A stretch of DNA of 62,090 nt from Casp-actino8 sp041159745 (GCA_041159745.1 JBEAXP010000046.1:1-62090), one strand, 5' to 3'; numbered from the stretch's first letter, positions 49,895-58,718 are shown. Numbers and translations: made by a program. Notes: generated by a model not told the origin, from the sequence alone.

Positions 49895-50612
49895 GGTGCT
49901 CAGTCTGTCGTCCGTTCGTGTCGTTCACAGCCTCGGACAGCATTTCGAGGTAGCGCGGACGGGGCACCGAGACGGCCCCGAGTGAGGCCAGGTGCGGCGT
50001 CGACCACTGCACGTCGAACAACGCGAATCCTCCCGCTCTCAGCAAGTCGACCAGAGCAACCAACGCCACCTTGGACGCGTCGGTGGCTCGGTGGAACATG
50101 CTCTCGCCGGCGAAGAATCGGCGAATGCGCACCCCGTACACCCCGCCCACGAGCTCGTCCTCGCGCCAGACCTCGATGCTGTGGGCGAATCCGAGTTGGT
50201 TGAGCCGCGAATAGGCCATCACGAACTCGTCGTTGATCCAGCCGTGATCCCGTCGCGGGTCGCCGCATCCACGCATCACACCCACGAAGTCGTGATCGAG
50301 AGTCACTCGGAATCGCCGACAGCTCTTCTCCAGCGACCGCGACACGTGGAATCGATCGAGAGGGAAGATGCCTCGCTCCTGAGGGCTGAACCAACCGAGA
50401 CGTTTGCGGCCGACCGGCATGGGAAAGAGGCCGTGCGAGTACGCGTTCACGAGAGTGGACGGCTCGAGGTCGGCTCCTTCGGCGACGATGTCGTCGGGAC
50501 CGAGTGGGACTCGATCGAATTGCCACTCCGAGCCGGGGAGGACGGGCTGGGGTGCCGAGATGATGCGCAGTGTTTCGTCGGTGACGATTCCTGTGCGGTC
50601 AGTCGCGCTCAC
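49887..50612 (-). CDS. aat: leucyl/phenylalanyl-tRNA--protein transferase
   Basis: 241 residues from GTG 50612. SHGLFPMPVGRKRLGWFSPQERGIFPLDRFHVSRSL is the family's core, followed by GVMRGCGDPRRDHGWINDEFVMAYSRLNQLGFAHSIEVW and AGESMFHRATDASKVALVALV. It adds Leu or Phe to N-end-rule substrates for ClpAP/ClpS. TAGACA lies 6 nt before the start. Confidence 0.95.
   Translation of the reverse strand: MSATDRTGIVTDETLRIISAPQPVLPGSEWQFDRVPLGPDDIVAEGADLEPSTLVNAYSHGLFPMPVGRKRLGWFSPQERGIFPLDRFHVSRSLEKSCRRFRVTLDHDFVGVMRGCGDPRRDHGWINDEFVMAYSRLNQLGFAHSIEVWREDELVGGVYGVRIRRFFAGESMFHRATDASKVALVALVDLLRAGGFALFDVQWSTPHLASLGAVSVPRPRYLEMLSEAVNDTNGRQTEHHG
49902..49907 (-). promoter_or_regulatory. CAGACT -10-like element, ethylmalonyl-CoA mutase start
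   Basis: Minus-strand CAGACT plus 7 nt and ATG 49894, inside the end of aat. Confidence 0.4.
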
Positions 50613-50618
50613 GACGAG

Positions 50619-50624
50619 TGTCTA
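50619..50624 (-). promoter_or_regulatory. TAGACA -10-like element, aat start
   Basis: Minus-strand TAGACA plus 6 nt and GTG 50612. Confidence 0.45.
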
Positions 50625-50651
50625 GCGCACGACTGGTCGGCTTCGGGTCGA

Positions 50652-51524
50652 TCAGTAATCGAAGAAACCCGACTTGGTCTTGCGGCCGAGCTTTCCGGCT
50701 TCGACGAGTCGTCGAAGGGTCGGAACCGCTTGGTAGTTCGGGTCCTTGAACTCGGCGTACAGCGCGTCGAGGATCGCCAGCGAGGTGTCGAGGCCGACCA
50801 GGTCGAGCAGTGCGAACGGTCCCATCGGAAAGTTGCAGCCGCCCTTCATCGCGATGTCGATGTCGGCCATGCTCGCCGTGCCCTTTTCGAGCATCCGCAC
50901 GGCGTTGTTGAGGTACGGGAACAGCAATGCGTTGACGATGAACCCGGCGTGGTCCTGGACCTGAACGGGCTGCTTGCCCACCTGCTCGGCGAACGCGGTG
51001 GCGCGGGCGATGGTGTCGTCGGAGGCTGTGAGCGGACGGATGATCTCGACGAGCGACATGGTGGTGGCCGGATTGAAGAAGTGAATACCGCACACCGACT
51101 CGGGTCGCTTCGTGGTGGTGGCGATCTCCATCACCGACAGCGTCGACGTATTGGTGGCCAGCAGTGCATCCGGACGCGCGACGCGATCGAGTTCGACGAA
51201 CAGCTCCTTCTTGGTGGCCATGTCCTCGACCACGCTTTCGATGATGAGGTCGCAGTCGGCCAGACCTTCGAGTTCGGTGACGACCGAGATGCGCGACTGA
51301 ATCGCCCGCGCATCGTCCTCGGTCAACTTGCCGCGCTCCACTTGCTTGGCGAGTCCTTTGGACACACCGGCCAACACCGCCTCGCCCGTGCTCGCCGCCC
51401 GTGTGCGCACGACGGCTTCGATCCCGGCCCGGGCCGCGACTTCGGCCAGACCCGATCCCATGATTCCGGACCCCACGATGCCGACACGTGTGATGGGGGA
51501 GTGAGAAGTGGCCGATGTGTTCAC
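50652..51524 (-). CDS. 3-hydroxybutyryl-CoA dehydrogenase
   Basis: 290 residues from GTG 51524, with GGAG 4 nt upstream. NAD-binding GIVGSGIMGSG at about 15-25; ALLATNTSTLSVMEIATTTKRPESVCGIHFFNPATTMSLVEII carries the catalytic His-Glu region; C-terminal helices with PFALLDLVGLD. FadB2/Hbd-type, oxidising (S)-3-hydroxyacyl-CoA. With the nearby ethylmalonyl-CoA mutase it fits acetoacetyl-CoA to crotonyl-CoA conversion in the ethylmalonyl-CoA route, or fatty-acid oxidation. Confidence 0.92.
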   Translation of the reverse strand: MNTSATSHSPITRVGIVGSGIMGSGLAEVAARAGIEAVVRTRAASTGEAVLAGVSKGLAKQVERGKLTEDDARAIQSRISVVTELEGLADCDLIIESVVEDMATKKELFVELDRVARPDALLATNTSTLSVMEIATTTKRPESVCGIHFFNPATTMSLVEIIRPLTASDDTIARATAFAEQVGKQPVQVQDHAGFIVNALLFPYLNNAVRMLEKGTASMADIDIAMKGGCNFPMGPFALLDLVGLDTSLAILDALYAEFKDPNYQAVPTLRRLVEAGKLGRKTKSGFFDY

Positions 51525-51604
51525 GATGCTCCGATCTGTTTGGGGTCACCATAGTTACCGCTGGGTAACAACGGCGATCCGGACGTCGAGCCCGGCCCCG
51601 GGCG

Positions 51605-51610
51605 TACAGT
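51605..51610 (+). promoter_or_regulatory. TACAGT -10 element, S51-like protein start
   Basis: TACAGT plus 6 nt and ATG 51617. Confidence 0.55.
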
Positions 51611-51616
51611 CGGTGC

Positions 51617-52243
51617 ATGCCGGGAACCGTGGTTCTGCAGGGCGGAGGCCCGTTCAGCCTCCATGACGACCTCGATCGACGCCTCCTCGGATCGGTGGGG
51701 GCCGAGCGGGTGGTGGTCCTGCCCACCGCCGACGCTTTCGAGCGCCCCGAAGTGTTGATCGCGGCCGGAATGTCGTGGGCCGAACGGCTCGAGATCGACA
51801 TCGATGTCTTGATGGTGATGAGTCGCCCCGAAGCCATGGATACGGGTGCCGCCGAGGTGGTTCGTTCGGCCCGCGCCGTGTGGTTGGTGGGTGACAACCC
51901 GATCCACCTGCGCAGCGTGGTGAAGGACACGCCCGTGTGGGAGGCCCTGTTGGCGGTGTTGTCGGACGGTGGCGTCGTGGTCGGAGCCGGGCCGTCGGCT
52001 TCGGCTCTCTGCGATCCGATGATCGATCCGCGCGGTGGCGCGCTCGCCCTCGGACTCGGTCTCGTGAAGGGGCTCGCACTCGTGTCTCAGTCGGAGACCG
52101 TCACCGCCGATCGTCAGGCGCGGGCCCGCAAGTTGGCCAACGTTCCGCTGGCGTTCCTGCCCTCGTCGTCGGCCCTCCTCCGCACCGACTCGGGTTGGGA
52201 GAGCATCGGCACCCACGAGTTGGTCGGCACTCTGCCGAACTGA
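51617..52243 (+). CDS. S51/type 1 amidotransferase-like protein
   Basis: 208 residues. VVLQGGGPFSLHDDLDRRLLGSVGAERVVVLPTA matches the cyanophycinase/peptidase E start (GGG); VWLVGDNPIHLRSVV and VVVGAGPSASALCDPMIDP correspond to the GxSAGA nucleophile elbow, here GPSASA, so the nucleophile may be Ser in PSAS. Lacks a clear second catalytic motif. Peptidase activity is uncertain. The Gfo/Idh/MocA gene starts 8 nt after the stop. Confidence 0.72.
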   Translation: MPGTVVLQGGGPFSLHDDLDRRLLGSVGAERVVVLPTADAFERPEVLIAAGMSWAERLEIDIDVLMVMSRPEAMDTGAAEVVRSARAVWLVGDNPIHLRSVVKDTPVWEALLAVLSDGGVVVGAGPSASALCDPMIDPRGGALALGLGLVKGLALVSQSETVTADRQARARKLANVPLAFLPSSSALLRTDSGWESIGTHELVGTLPN

Positions 52244-52251
52244 TCACCGCC

Positions 52252-53325
52252 ATGTCGGAAGTCGTGCGCCTGGGTGTCATCGGCACCGGGATGATGGGGT
52301 GCGAGCACATTCGCAACGTCGTGGCCCTCGACGGTGCGGAAATCACCGCGGTGAGCGATCCGCATCCGCCGTCACTCGAATGGGCGCGGGCGAATCTTGG
52401 AGAGGTTCGTGTCGCCGAATTCACCGACCACCGTGAACTCCTGCGATCGGGACTCGTCGATGGCGTGATCGTGGCCTCGCCGAACTTCACTCACGCGTCG
52501 GTGTTGAGTGATGTGTACGCCACCGAACTACCGGTTCTCGTGGAGAAGCCGATGTGCACCACCATCGACGATTGTCAGGCGATCGTTCGAGCGGCCAACT
52601 CTCGGCGAGCGATCACCTGGGTGGGTCTCGAGTATCGATACATGGCTCCCATCGCCGCCCTCGTGTCGGAAGTGAGGTCGGGACGAATCGGCGACGTGAA
52701 GATGATCGCGATTCGCGAGCATCGCTTTCCCTTCTTGGTGAAGGTCGACAACTGGAATCGGTTCAGCCGCAACACCGGCGGAACTCTCGTGGAGAAGTGC
52801 TGCCACTTCTTCGACCTGATGAATCTGGTGGCCGACTCACGACCTCGGCGCGTGATCGCCAGCGGTGGTCAGGACGTGAATCATCTCGACGAGGTGTACG
52901 ACGGCGAGCGATCGGACATCCTCGACAACGCGTTCGTGATCGTCGAATACGACAACGGAATCCGAGCCAATCTCGATCTGTGCATGTTCGCCGAGGCATC
53001 CTCGAACGAGCAGGAACTCTCGGTGGTGGGCACACTCGGGAAGGTGGAGGCCGCCGTTCCCGGTGATGGTTCGATACGGGTGGGACGGCGCGCCGACCGC
53101 TCGGTGACCTCGGTTGCGGCGCCCATCGACGAGCAGGTTGCCCACGTGGGCTTCCACTTCGGTGCGAGCTTCATCGAGGTGGCGCGTTTCTGCGATGCCG
53201 TACGCAATGGCTCCGAACCCGATGTGGGCGTGAGCGCGGGTCTGTGGTCGGTGGCCGTCGGTGTGGCGGCCCATCGATCGATCGACGAAGGTCGACCGGT
53301 GTTGATAGACGAACTCGGAGTGTGA
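52252..53325 (+). CDS. Gfo/Idh/MocA-family oxidoreductase
   Basis: 357 residues. Rossmann motif GVIGTGMMGCEH at 8-19, VIVASPNFTHASVL, the catalytic-Lys motif VLVEKPMC, and a C-terminal alpha/beta domain with GGTLVEKCCHFFDLMNLV (H of the active site). NAD(P)-dependent oxidation of a sugar or inositol-like substrate is the family norm; the specific substrate is not readable. Confidence 0.9.
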   Translation: MSEVVRLGVIGTGMMGCEHIRNVVALDGAEITAVSDPHPPSLEWARANLGEVRVAEFTDHRELLRSGLVDGVIVASPNFTHASVLSDVYATELPVLVEKPMCTTIDDCQAIVRAANSRRAITWVGLEYRYMAPIAALVSEVRSGRIGDVKMIAIREHRFPFLVKVDNWNRFSRNTGGTLVEKCCHFFDLMNLVADSRPRRVIASGGQDVNHLDEVYDGERSDILDNAFVIVEYDNGIRANLDLCMFAEASSNEQELSVVGTLGKVEAAVPGDGSIRVGRRADRSVTSVAAPIDEQVAHVGFHFGASFIEVARFCDAVRNGSEPDVGVSAGLWSVAVGVAAHRSIDEGRPVLIDELGV

Positions 53326-53331
53326 ACGGGG

Positions 53332-54210
53332 TCAGGCCTCGGTGATGGTGACCGAGACGATCTCGATCTTCTCCTTCGGCGGGACTCCGTTGTTTTCCGG
53401 ATTGCCGAGCGAGTCGAGAACCGCCACCACGTCGAGGCCTTCGGTGACCTTGCCGAACAGCGAGTAGTTGGGCGGGAGTGCCGCACCGTCGGAGCCGGTG
53501 ATCACGAAGAACTGGCTGCCGTTGGTGTCGGGGCCGGAGTTGGCCATGGCGATCGAGCCGATCTCGTATTCACCATCGGCCGGCAACTCGTCGGCGAACC
53601 GATAGCCCGGTCCGCCGGTTCCGGAAGCGGTGGGATCGCCGCACTGCACGACGAAGTTGGGAATCGCACGGTGGCATTCGGTGCCGTCGAAGTACTTGAA
53701 CCGGGCCAGGTTCACGAAGTTGTTGACGGTGCCGGGAGCCTTGGCCGGATCGAGAGTGATCGTGAACTCACCCTTGTTGGTGACGACCGTGGCGGTGTAG
53801 GTCTTGGTCGAGTCGATGCACAACTGCGGCGAGTCGTCGAACGAGCGCGTCTGCGCCGCTGATCCATCGGTGGGCGCACATTCGCCGGTGCCGTACGCGA
53901 AGCCGGACGGCGCGACGGTGGTATCGGGTGCGCCGGAGTCTCCGGGAGCGGCCGAGTCGACCGGAGCCGACGAGTCGGCCGGCGGGAAGAGATCGGACGG
54001 AATGGTCTCGAGCGGTGACGAAGTATCGGCCGTGTCGTCGTCTCCTCCGGTGAGGAAGGCGATCAGGAACACGAGTGCGAGAACACCGACGACAGCGGCG
54101 GCGATGCGCACGGAGCGGCGCTTGGTTTGGCGACGACGCTCGGCCTGAGCCTGCATCTGCCGGCCCATCTCACGGTTCTGCTTCTTTCGTTCACGTTTTG
54201 CGGTGCCCAC
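53332..54210 (-). CDS. membrane-anchored cyclophilin-type peptidyl-prolyl isomerase
   Basis: 292 residues from GTG 54210. A very basic N terminus (about 1-34) precedes one membrane helix (VRIAAAVVGVLALVFLIAFL), a Ser/Ala/Pro/Asp-rich linker, then a cyclophilin domain: TECHRAIPNFVVQCGDPTASGTGGPGYRF, GSIAMANSGPDTNGSQFFV and YSLFGKVTEGLDVV. Likely folds exported proteins. Divergent from lysC across a symmetric promoter. Confidence 0.92.
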   Translation of the reverse strand: MGTAKRERKKQNREMGRQMQAQAERRRQTKRRSVRIAAAVVGVLALVFLIAFLTGGDDDTADTSSPLETIPSDLFPPADSSAPVDSAAPGDSGAPDTTVAPSGFAYGTGECAPTDGSAAQTRSFDDSPQLCIDSTKTYTATVVTNKGEFTITLDPAKAPGTVNNFVNLARFKYFDGTECHRAIPNFVVQCGDPTASGTGGPGYRFADELPADGEYEIGSIAMANSGPDTNGSQFFVITGSDGAALPPNYSLFGKVTEGLDVVAVLDSLGNPENNGVPPKEKIEIVSVTITEA

Positions 54211-54219
54211 GAAGAGGAA

Positions 54220-54232
54220 AGGCTAGTAGCCT
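54220..54232. promoter_or_regulatory. symmetric divergent leaderless promoter
   Basis: AGGCTAGTAGCCT is palindromic apart from its centre and yields a TAGCCT hexamer on each strand (54227-54232 plus; 54225-54220 minus). Each hexamer is followed by exactly 9 nt and a GTG: lysC at 54242 and the cyclophilin at 54210. Confidence 0.6.
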
Positions 54233-54241
54233 GCGGTCTCC

Positions 54242-55492
54242 GTGACCCTCATCGTTCAGAAGTTCGGAGGCACTTCCGTCGCCGATCCCGAGCGGATCCG
54301 CGCGGTGGCCGAACATGTTGCCTTCACCAAGCGTCACGGTGCCGACGTCGTGGTCGTGGTGTCGGCGATGGGCAAGTCCACCGACAACCTCATCAAGTTG
54401 GCGAACGAGGTGTCGTCCACTCAACCCGGTCGCGAACTCGACATGCTGCTCACCACGGGTGAGCGCATCTCCATGGCGTTGCTGTGCATGGCGCTGGCCG
54501 ACATCGGAGTCGAGGCCATGAGCTTCACCGGGAGTCAGGTGGGCATCATCACCGACACCGTTCACACCAAGGCCAAGATCCTCGAGGTCAAGGGCGATCG
54601 TGTGCGCGACGCCTTGGCGGCGGGCAAGGTGGCCGTGGTCGCCGGGTTCCAAGGTGTGAGCACCGACCGTGAGGTCACCACGCTCGGACGCGGTGGTTCC
54701 GACACCACCGCCGTCGCGCTCGCTGCCGCGCTCGACGCCGACAGCTGCGAGATCTACACCGATGTGACCGGCGTGTTCTCCGCCGATCCGCGCATCGTTC
54801 CGCAGGCGCGCAAACTCACGCACATCAACTTCGACGAAATGCTCGAAATGGCCGGAGCGGGAAGCAAGGTGCTCGCTCTGCGCTCGGTCGAGTTCGCGCG
54901 TAACCACAATGTCCCCATCCAAGTCCGCTCGAGCTTCACATGGGAGCCGGGCACCTGGGTCACGAGTCAGGAGCCCTCGATGGAAGATCCGATCATCTCG
55001 GGTGTCGTCACCGACGTCAGCGAAGCCAAGGTCACCGTGCGCAATGTGCCCGATCGCCCGGGTGTGTCGGCGTCGTTGTTCGAGCCACTCGCTCAGTCCA
55101 ACGTGAATGTCGACATGATCGTGCAGAACACGTCGGTCGACGGCACCACCGACATCAGCTTCACCGTGCCGAAGGCCGACATGAAGGTCGCGCAGGGAAT
55201 CGTCGAGTCGGTGGCCAAGCAGATCGGTGCCAGCGGCATCGCACACGATGACGCGATCGCCAAGATCTCGCTCGTCGGCGCCGGCATGAAGACGAGCCCG
55301 GGTATCGCCGCCAAGATGTTCCGTACTCTGGCCGATCACGGTGTGAACATCGGAATGATCTCCACGTCGACCATTCGCATTTCGGTCGTGGTTCCGGTGG
55401 CCGACCTCGAGAAGGCCGCGCGCGCTCTGCACACCGAGTTCGGACTCGACAGCGGTCAGGCGTACAGCGCTCCGCTCCCCGAGCGGAAGTAG
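54242..55492 (+). CDS. lysC: aspartate kinase
   Basis: 416 residues from GTG 54242. VQKFGGTSVADPERIRAVAEHV at the N terminus, GRGGSDTTAVALAAAL and YTDVTGVFSADPRIVP in the kinase domain, then two ACT domains from about 265 (VRNVPDRPGVSASLFEPLAQ; LVGAGMKTSPGIAAKMFRTLADHGVNI). It makes 4-phosphoaspartate; the ACT pair predicts feedback control by Lys and/or Thr. asd lies two genes downstream. Confidence 0.95.
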   Translation: MTLIVQKFGGTSVADPERIRAVAEHVAFTKRHGADVVVVVSAMGKSTDNLIKLANEVSSTQPGRELDMLLTTGERISMALLCMALADIGVEAMSFTGSQVGIITDTVHTKAKILEVKGDRVRDALAAGKVAVVAGFQGVSTDREVTTLGRGGSDTTAVALAAALDADSCEIYTDVTGVFSADPRIVPQARKLTHINFDEMLEMAGAGSKVLALRSVEFARNHNVPIQVRSSFTWEPGTWVTSQEPSMEDPIISGVVTDVSEAKVTVRNVPDRPGVSASLFEPLAQSNVNVDMIVQNTSVDGTTDISFTVPKADMKVAQGIVESVAKQIGASGIAHDDAIAKISLVGAGMKTSPGIAAKMFRTLADHGVNIGMISTSTIRISVVVPVADLEKAARALHTEFGLDSGQAYSAPLPERK

Positions 55493-55495
55493 TCG

Positions 55496-56341
55496 ATGGC
55501 CGCACTGCGGCGCCGCCAGCACGTCCCCTGGAACGCGGCTGGTGATGCCAGTCGCCGTCTCGACGATTCCGACGACGTCGTTCGCGACACGGGTTGGGTG
55601 TTCAACAACGAAGTGGGCGGCCATCTCACACTCGCCGACTTCGTTCGATCGGGCGAACAAGAGGTCGGGGCGTACCTCCACCACTTCGGGATCGATGCCG
55701 ACGAAGCCCGCCGATCGAGTCTTGTGGAGATCGGGTCCGGGATCGGTCGCATGACGGCCGAGTTCACGAAGCGCTTCTCTCGGGTAACGGCGTGCGATCT
55801 CGACGCTTCGTTTCTTCGCCAGTGCGAACGCACGGTCGCCGAGTTCGGTGAAGGTGATCGACTCGTCACGTCGCACGTTTCCGACGGACGGTCGTTGAAT
55901 CTTCCCGACGCGAGCGTCGATGTGGTCTTCAGTTACATCACCTTGCAGCACTGCAATCGCCACGATGCGTTGGCTCTCACTCGCGAGGCCATGCGAGTCG
56001 TTCGGCCTGGCGGCTTGGTCATGCTCAACTACCGAACCTGGATCCCGCTCGACGCGTTGTTGTTCCCGGCTGGTGCGATGGTGCGCGCGTTGTGGCGGAT
56101 TCCGCTTCTCGGCCCGGCGTTGGCCCGCCGGCGCTGGTCGACCCGTTTGGGGTGGCAGGCCAATCGCCTCGCGCCGTCCGTGGTCCTGGGGCACCTGCGC
56201 GACCACGACGATCGGCTCGTCGATGCGAGCCTGTGGTTTCGGACACCTCGGTCGAGTGCGGCCGAGCCCGAGGTGGCCGTTCGGTCGTTTCACGGCATCG
56301 ACCCCAGTCATTGGTGGTTAATCGCCCGTCGGGCCGACTGA
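55496..56341 (+). CDS. class I SAM-dependent methyltransferase
   Basis: 281 residues, starting 3 nt after the lysC stop. SAM-binding motif VEIGSGIGRMTAEF, acidic VTACDLDASFLRQCE, DVVFSYITLQHC and VRPGGLVMLNYRTW. C-terminal part is basic. Substrate unknown. It separates lysC and asd, which in many actinobacteria are adjacent. Confidence 0.85.
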   Translation: MAALRRRQHVPWNAAGDASRRLDDSDDVVRDTGWVFNNEVGGHLTLADFVRSGEQEVGAYLHHFGIDADEARRSSLVEIGSGIGRMTAEFTKRFSRVTACDLDASFLRQCERTVAEFGEGDRLVTSHVSDGRSLNLPDASVDVVFSYITLQHCNRHDALALTREAMRVVRPGGLVMLNYRTWIPLDALLFPAGAMVRALWRIPLLGPALARRRWSTRLGWQANRLAPSVVLGHLRDHDDRLVDASLWFRTPRSSAAEPEVAVRSFHGIDPSHWWLIARRAD

Positions 56342-56350
56342 CACCACAGT

Positions 56351-56356
56351 TAGCCT
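56351..56356 (+). promoter_or_regulatory. TAGCCT -10 element, asd start
   Basis: TAGCCT plus 7 nt and ATG 56364. Confidence 0.55.
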
Positions 56357-56363
56357 GCGACCC

Positions 56364-57386
56364 ATGCGTGTAGGTGTCGTTGGAGCAACCGGTCAGGTGG
56401 GCGCGGTCATGCGCACCCTGCTCGCCGAACGGAACTTTCCGATCGACGAGATTCGTTTCTTTGCCTCGGCCCGTTCGGCCGGCTCGTCGTTGCCGTGGAA
56501 GAACGGTTCGGTCGTCGTCGAGGACGCCGCCACCGCCGATCCGAGCGGGCTCGACATCGCGTTGTTCTCGGCCGGTGCTTCGTCGTCGCGCGAACTGGCT
56601 CCGCGGTTCGCGGCCGCTGGTGTCACCGTGATCGACAACTCGTCGGCGTGGCGCATGGATCCCGAGGTTCCACTCGTGGTGTCGGAGGTCAATCCGGCCG
56701 AGGCGCGTCGTACTCCGAAGGGCATCATCGCCAATCCGAACTGCACCACCATGGCCGCCATGCCGGTTCTGAAAGTTCTCCACGACGAGGCCGAACTGAC
56801 GCGCATCGTCGTGAGCACCTATCAGGCCGTGTCGGGTGGCGGCCTGGCTGGTGTCGACGAACTCGACAAGCAGGCGCGCGAAGTCACCGATGTGGCGCGC
56901 GATCTCACCTTCGACGGCGACGCGGTCACTTTCCCGGCCCCGGCCAAGTTCGCCAAGCCCATCGCGTTCAACGTTCTTCCGTACGCGGGCAAGTACGTGG
57001 ACGATGGCTCGTTCGAGACCGACGAAGAACAGAAACTGCGCAACGAGAGCCGCAAGATTCTCGCCATTCCCGATCTCAAGGTGTCGGGTACGTGCGTGCG
57101 CGTTCCGGTGTACACCGGTCATTCGTTGAGCATCAACGCCGAATTCGCTCGCCCCATCGACGTCGCGCGGGCCACCGAGTTGCTGTCGAAGGCTCCGGGA
57201 GTCGTGGTTCTCGACGTTCCGACGCCCATCGAAGCCGCCGGCAAGGACCCCAGTTACGTCGGCCGCATTCGGCAGGACTCGTCGGTCGACGGTGGTCGTG
57301 GCCTCGTGCTGTTCGTGAGCAACGACAACCTTCGCAAGGGTGCCGCTCTCAACGCGGTGCAGATCGCCGAACTCTTCGTGAAGTGA
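56364..57386 (+). CDS. asd: aspartate-semialdehyde dehydrogenase
   Basis: 340 residues. NADP motif VGATGQVGAVMRTLL, SAGASSSRELAPRF, catalytic Cys127 in IIANPNCTTMAAMPVL, YQAVSGGGLAGVDEL and RVPVYTGHSLSINAEF with the substrate-binding residues. It reduces aspartyl phosphate toward Lys/Thr/Met, following lysC. Confidence 0.95.
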   Translation: MRVGVVGATGQVGAVMRTLLAERNFPIDEIRFFASARSAGSSLPWKNGSVVVEDAATADPSGLDIALFSAGASSSRELAPRFAAAGVTVIDNSSAWRMDPEVPLVVSEVNPAEARRTPKGIIANPNCTTMAAMPVLKVLHDEAELTRIVVSTYQAVSGGGLAGVDELDKQAREVTDVARDLTFDGDAVTFPAPAKFAKPIAFNVLPYAGKYVDDGSFETDEEQKLRNESRKILAIPDLKVSGTCVRVPVYTGHSLSINAEFARPIDVARATELLSKAPGVVVLDVPTPIEAAGKDPSYVGRIRQDSSVDGGRGLVLFVSNDNLRKGAALNAVQIAELFVK

Positions 57387-57391
57387 CCACG

Positions 57392-58138
57392 ATGGTCGGC
57401 ACGCTCGTTCTTCTCCGCCACGGTCAGAGCACCTGGAACGAGTCGAACCTGTTCACGGGTTGGCACGACGTTCCGCTCACCGAACTCGGTCGGTCGGAAG
57501 CGTCTCGGGCCGGTGTGGCCATGAAGAGTGCCGGTCTGTGGTTCGACGTGGCGCACACGTCGGTCCTCGAACGCGCCGTCGTCACGTGCCACCTCGCCCT
57601 CGAGTCGATGGGTCAGGTGTGGTTGCCGGTGCAGCGTTCGTGGCGACTGAACGAACGGCACTACGGCGCGTTGCAGGGTCTCGACAAGAAGGCCACCACC
57701 GAGCGCCACGGTGCCGAGCAGACCAAGTTGTGGCGGCGCAGTTACGACGTTCCACCGCCCCCGGTCGACGTGTCGAGCCCCGAGCACCCCGCGAACGACC
57801 GCCGTTATCGGCTTCTCGATCCCGACGTTCTGCCGGCCAGTGAGTGTCTGAAGGACGTCGTGGCCCGTGTTCTTCCGTACTGGGAGGACGCGATCGTCCC
57901 GCAGTTGCGATCGGGGCTCGACGTCCTGGTGACGGCGCACGGCAACTCGCTCCGCGCCCTGGTGATGCATCTCGAGCAGATCTCCCAGGCCGCCATCGCC
58001 GAACTGAACATCCCCACCGGGGTGCCACGTCGGTACGAGTTCACCGAGTCATTGGCCGTTCGTTCGGCCGAGTACTTGGGTGACGCCGAGGCGATCGCGG
58101 CCGCTGCGGCCGCGGTGGCCAACCAAGCCGGGACCTGA
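57392..58138 (+). CDS. gpmA: 2,3-bisphosphoglycerate-dependent phosphoglycerate mutase
   Basis: 248 residues from ATG 57392; GTG 57383, overlapping the asd stop by 4 nt, is the alternative. LVLLRHGQSTWNESNLFTGW with catalytic His10, ERHYGALQGLDKKATTERHG, and TAHGNSLRALVMHLEQIS with the second His. Interconverts 3- and 2-phosphoglycerate. Probably co-transcribed with asd. Confidence 0.95.
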   Translation: MVGTLVLLRHGQSTWNESNLFTGWHDVPLTELGRSEASRAGVAMKSAGLWFDVAHTSVLERAVVTCHLALESMGQVWLPVQRSWRLNERHYGALQGLDKKATTERHGAEQTKLWRRSYDVPPPPVDVSSPEHPANDRRYRLLDPDVLPASECLKDVVARVLPYWEDAIVPQLRSGLDVLVTAHGNSLRALVMHLEQISQAAIAELNIPTGVPRRYEFTESLAVRSAEYLGDAEAIAAAAAAVANQAGT

Positions 58139-58206
58139 TGTGGCCGTCGGCTCAGCCCGGTGACCGCTGACCCGGCGACCCTGTCATCACATGTTCACGA
58201 GCGTCG

Positions 58207-58212
58207 TATAGT
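58207..58212 (+). promoter_or_regulatory. TATAGT -10 element, cyclic-nucleotide-binding protein start
   Basis: TATAGT plus 7 nt and ATG 58220; the closest match to the sigma-70 consensus in the set. Confidence 0.6.
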
Positions 58213-58219
58213 GACTCCC

Positions 58220-58642
58220 ATGTCCAAGAAGTCGTACCTCGAAAGCCTTCGCAAGGTCGCCTTGTTCTCCTCGTGCTCGAACAAGGACCTGGAGAAGATC
58301 GCCAAGTCCGGAGACGAGATCGTCATGGAGGCGGGCTCGCTGATCGTCGATCAGGGCCAGGCCGGCCGTGAGGCGTTCGTGATCATCAAAGGTTCGGCCA
58401 CGGTGAAGCGCAACGGCAAGAAGGTCGCCACTCTCGGCGCCGGTTCCGTGGTGGGCGAACTCTCGCTCCTCGACCACGGCCCGCGCACCGCATCGGTCGT
58501 CACCGACACCGAGTGCACCCTTCTCGTCATCAGCCAGCGTCAGTTCCTCGGAGTTCTCGACGCGGTGCCGGCGCTTTCGCACAAGCTGTTGGCCACGTTG
58601 GCCGGCCGCATTCGCGAACTCGACCGCCAGTACTTCGGCTGA
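58220..58642 (+). CDS. cyclic nucleotide-binding domain protein
   Basis: 140 residues, a single domain: LRKVALFSSCSNKDLEKIAKSG, VIIKGSATVKRNGKKVATLGAGSVVGELSLLDHGPRTASVVTDTECTLLVI. GELSLLDHGPRTASV is the phosphate-binding cassette with its Arg. No DNA-binding domain follows, so it is a stand-alone cAMP/cGMP sensor or a structural relative; partner unknown. Confidence 0.9.
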   Translation: MSKKSYLESLRKVALFSSCSNKDLEKIAKSGDEIVMEAGSLIVDQGQAGREAFVIIKGSATVKRNGKKVATLGAGSVVGELSLLDHGPRTASVVTDTECTLLVISQRQFLGVLDAVPALSHKLLATLAGRIRELDRQYFG

Positions 58643-58703
58643 TCACGGCGTTCGGCTCGTTCCCGTCCGCGGGGCAGGATTCGGGTCGGTGGGCCCTGCC
58701 CAG

Positions 58704-58709
58704 TAGCGT
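58704..58709 (+). promoter_or_regulatory. TAGCGT -10 element, FeS oxidoreductase start
   Basis: TAGCGT plus 9 nt and ATG 58719. Confidence 0.5.
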
Positions 58710-58718
58710 CTGACCTGC

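Noticed and set aside
54191..56311. 706-codon minus-strand open frame opposite lysC and the methyltransferase
   Set aside because: His/Arg/Gly/Asp-rich shadow typical of high-GC coding DNA; the plus-strand genes have clear family motifs.
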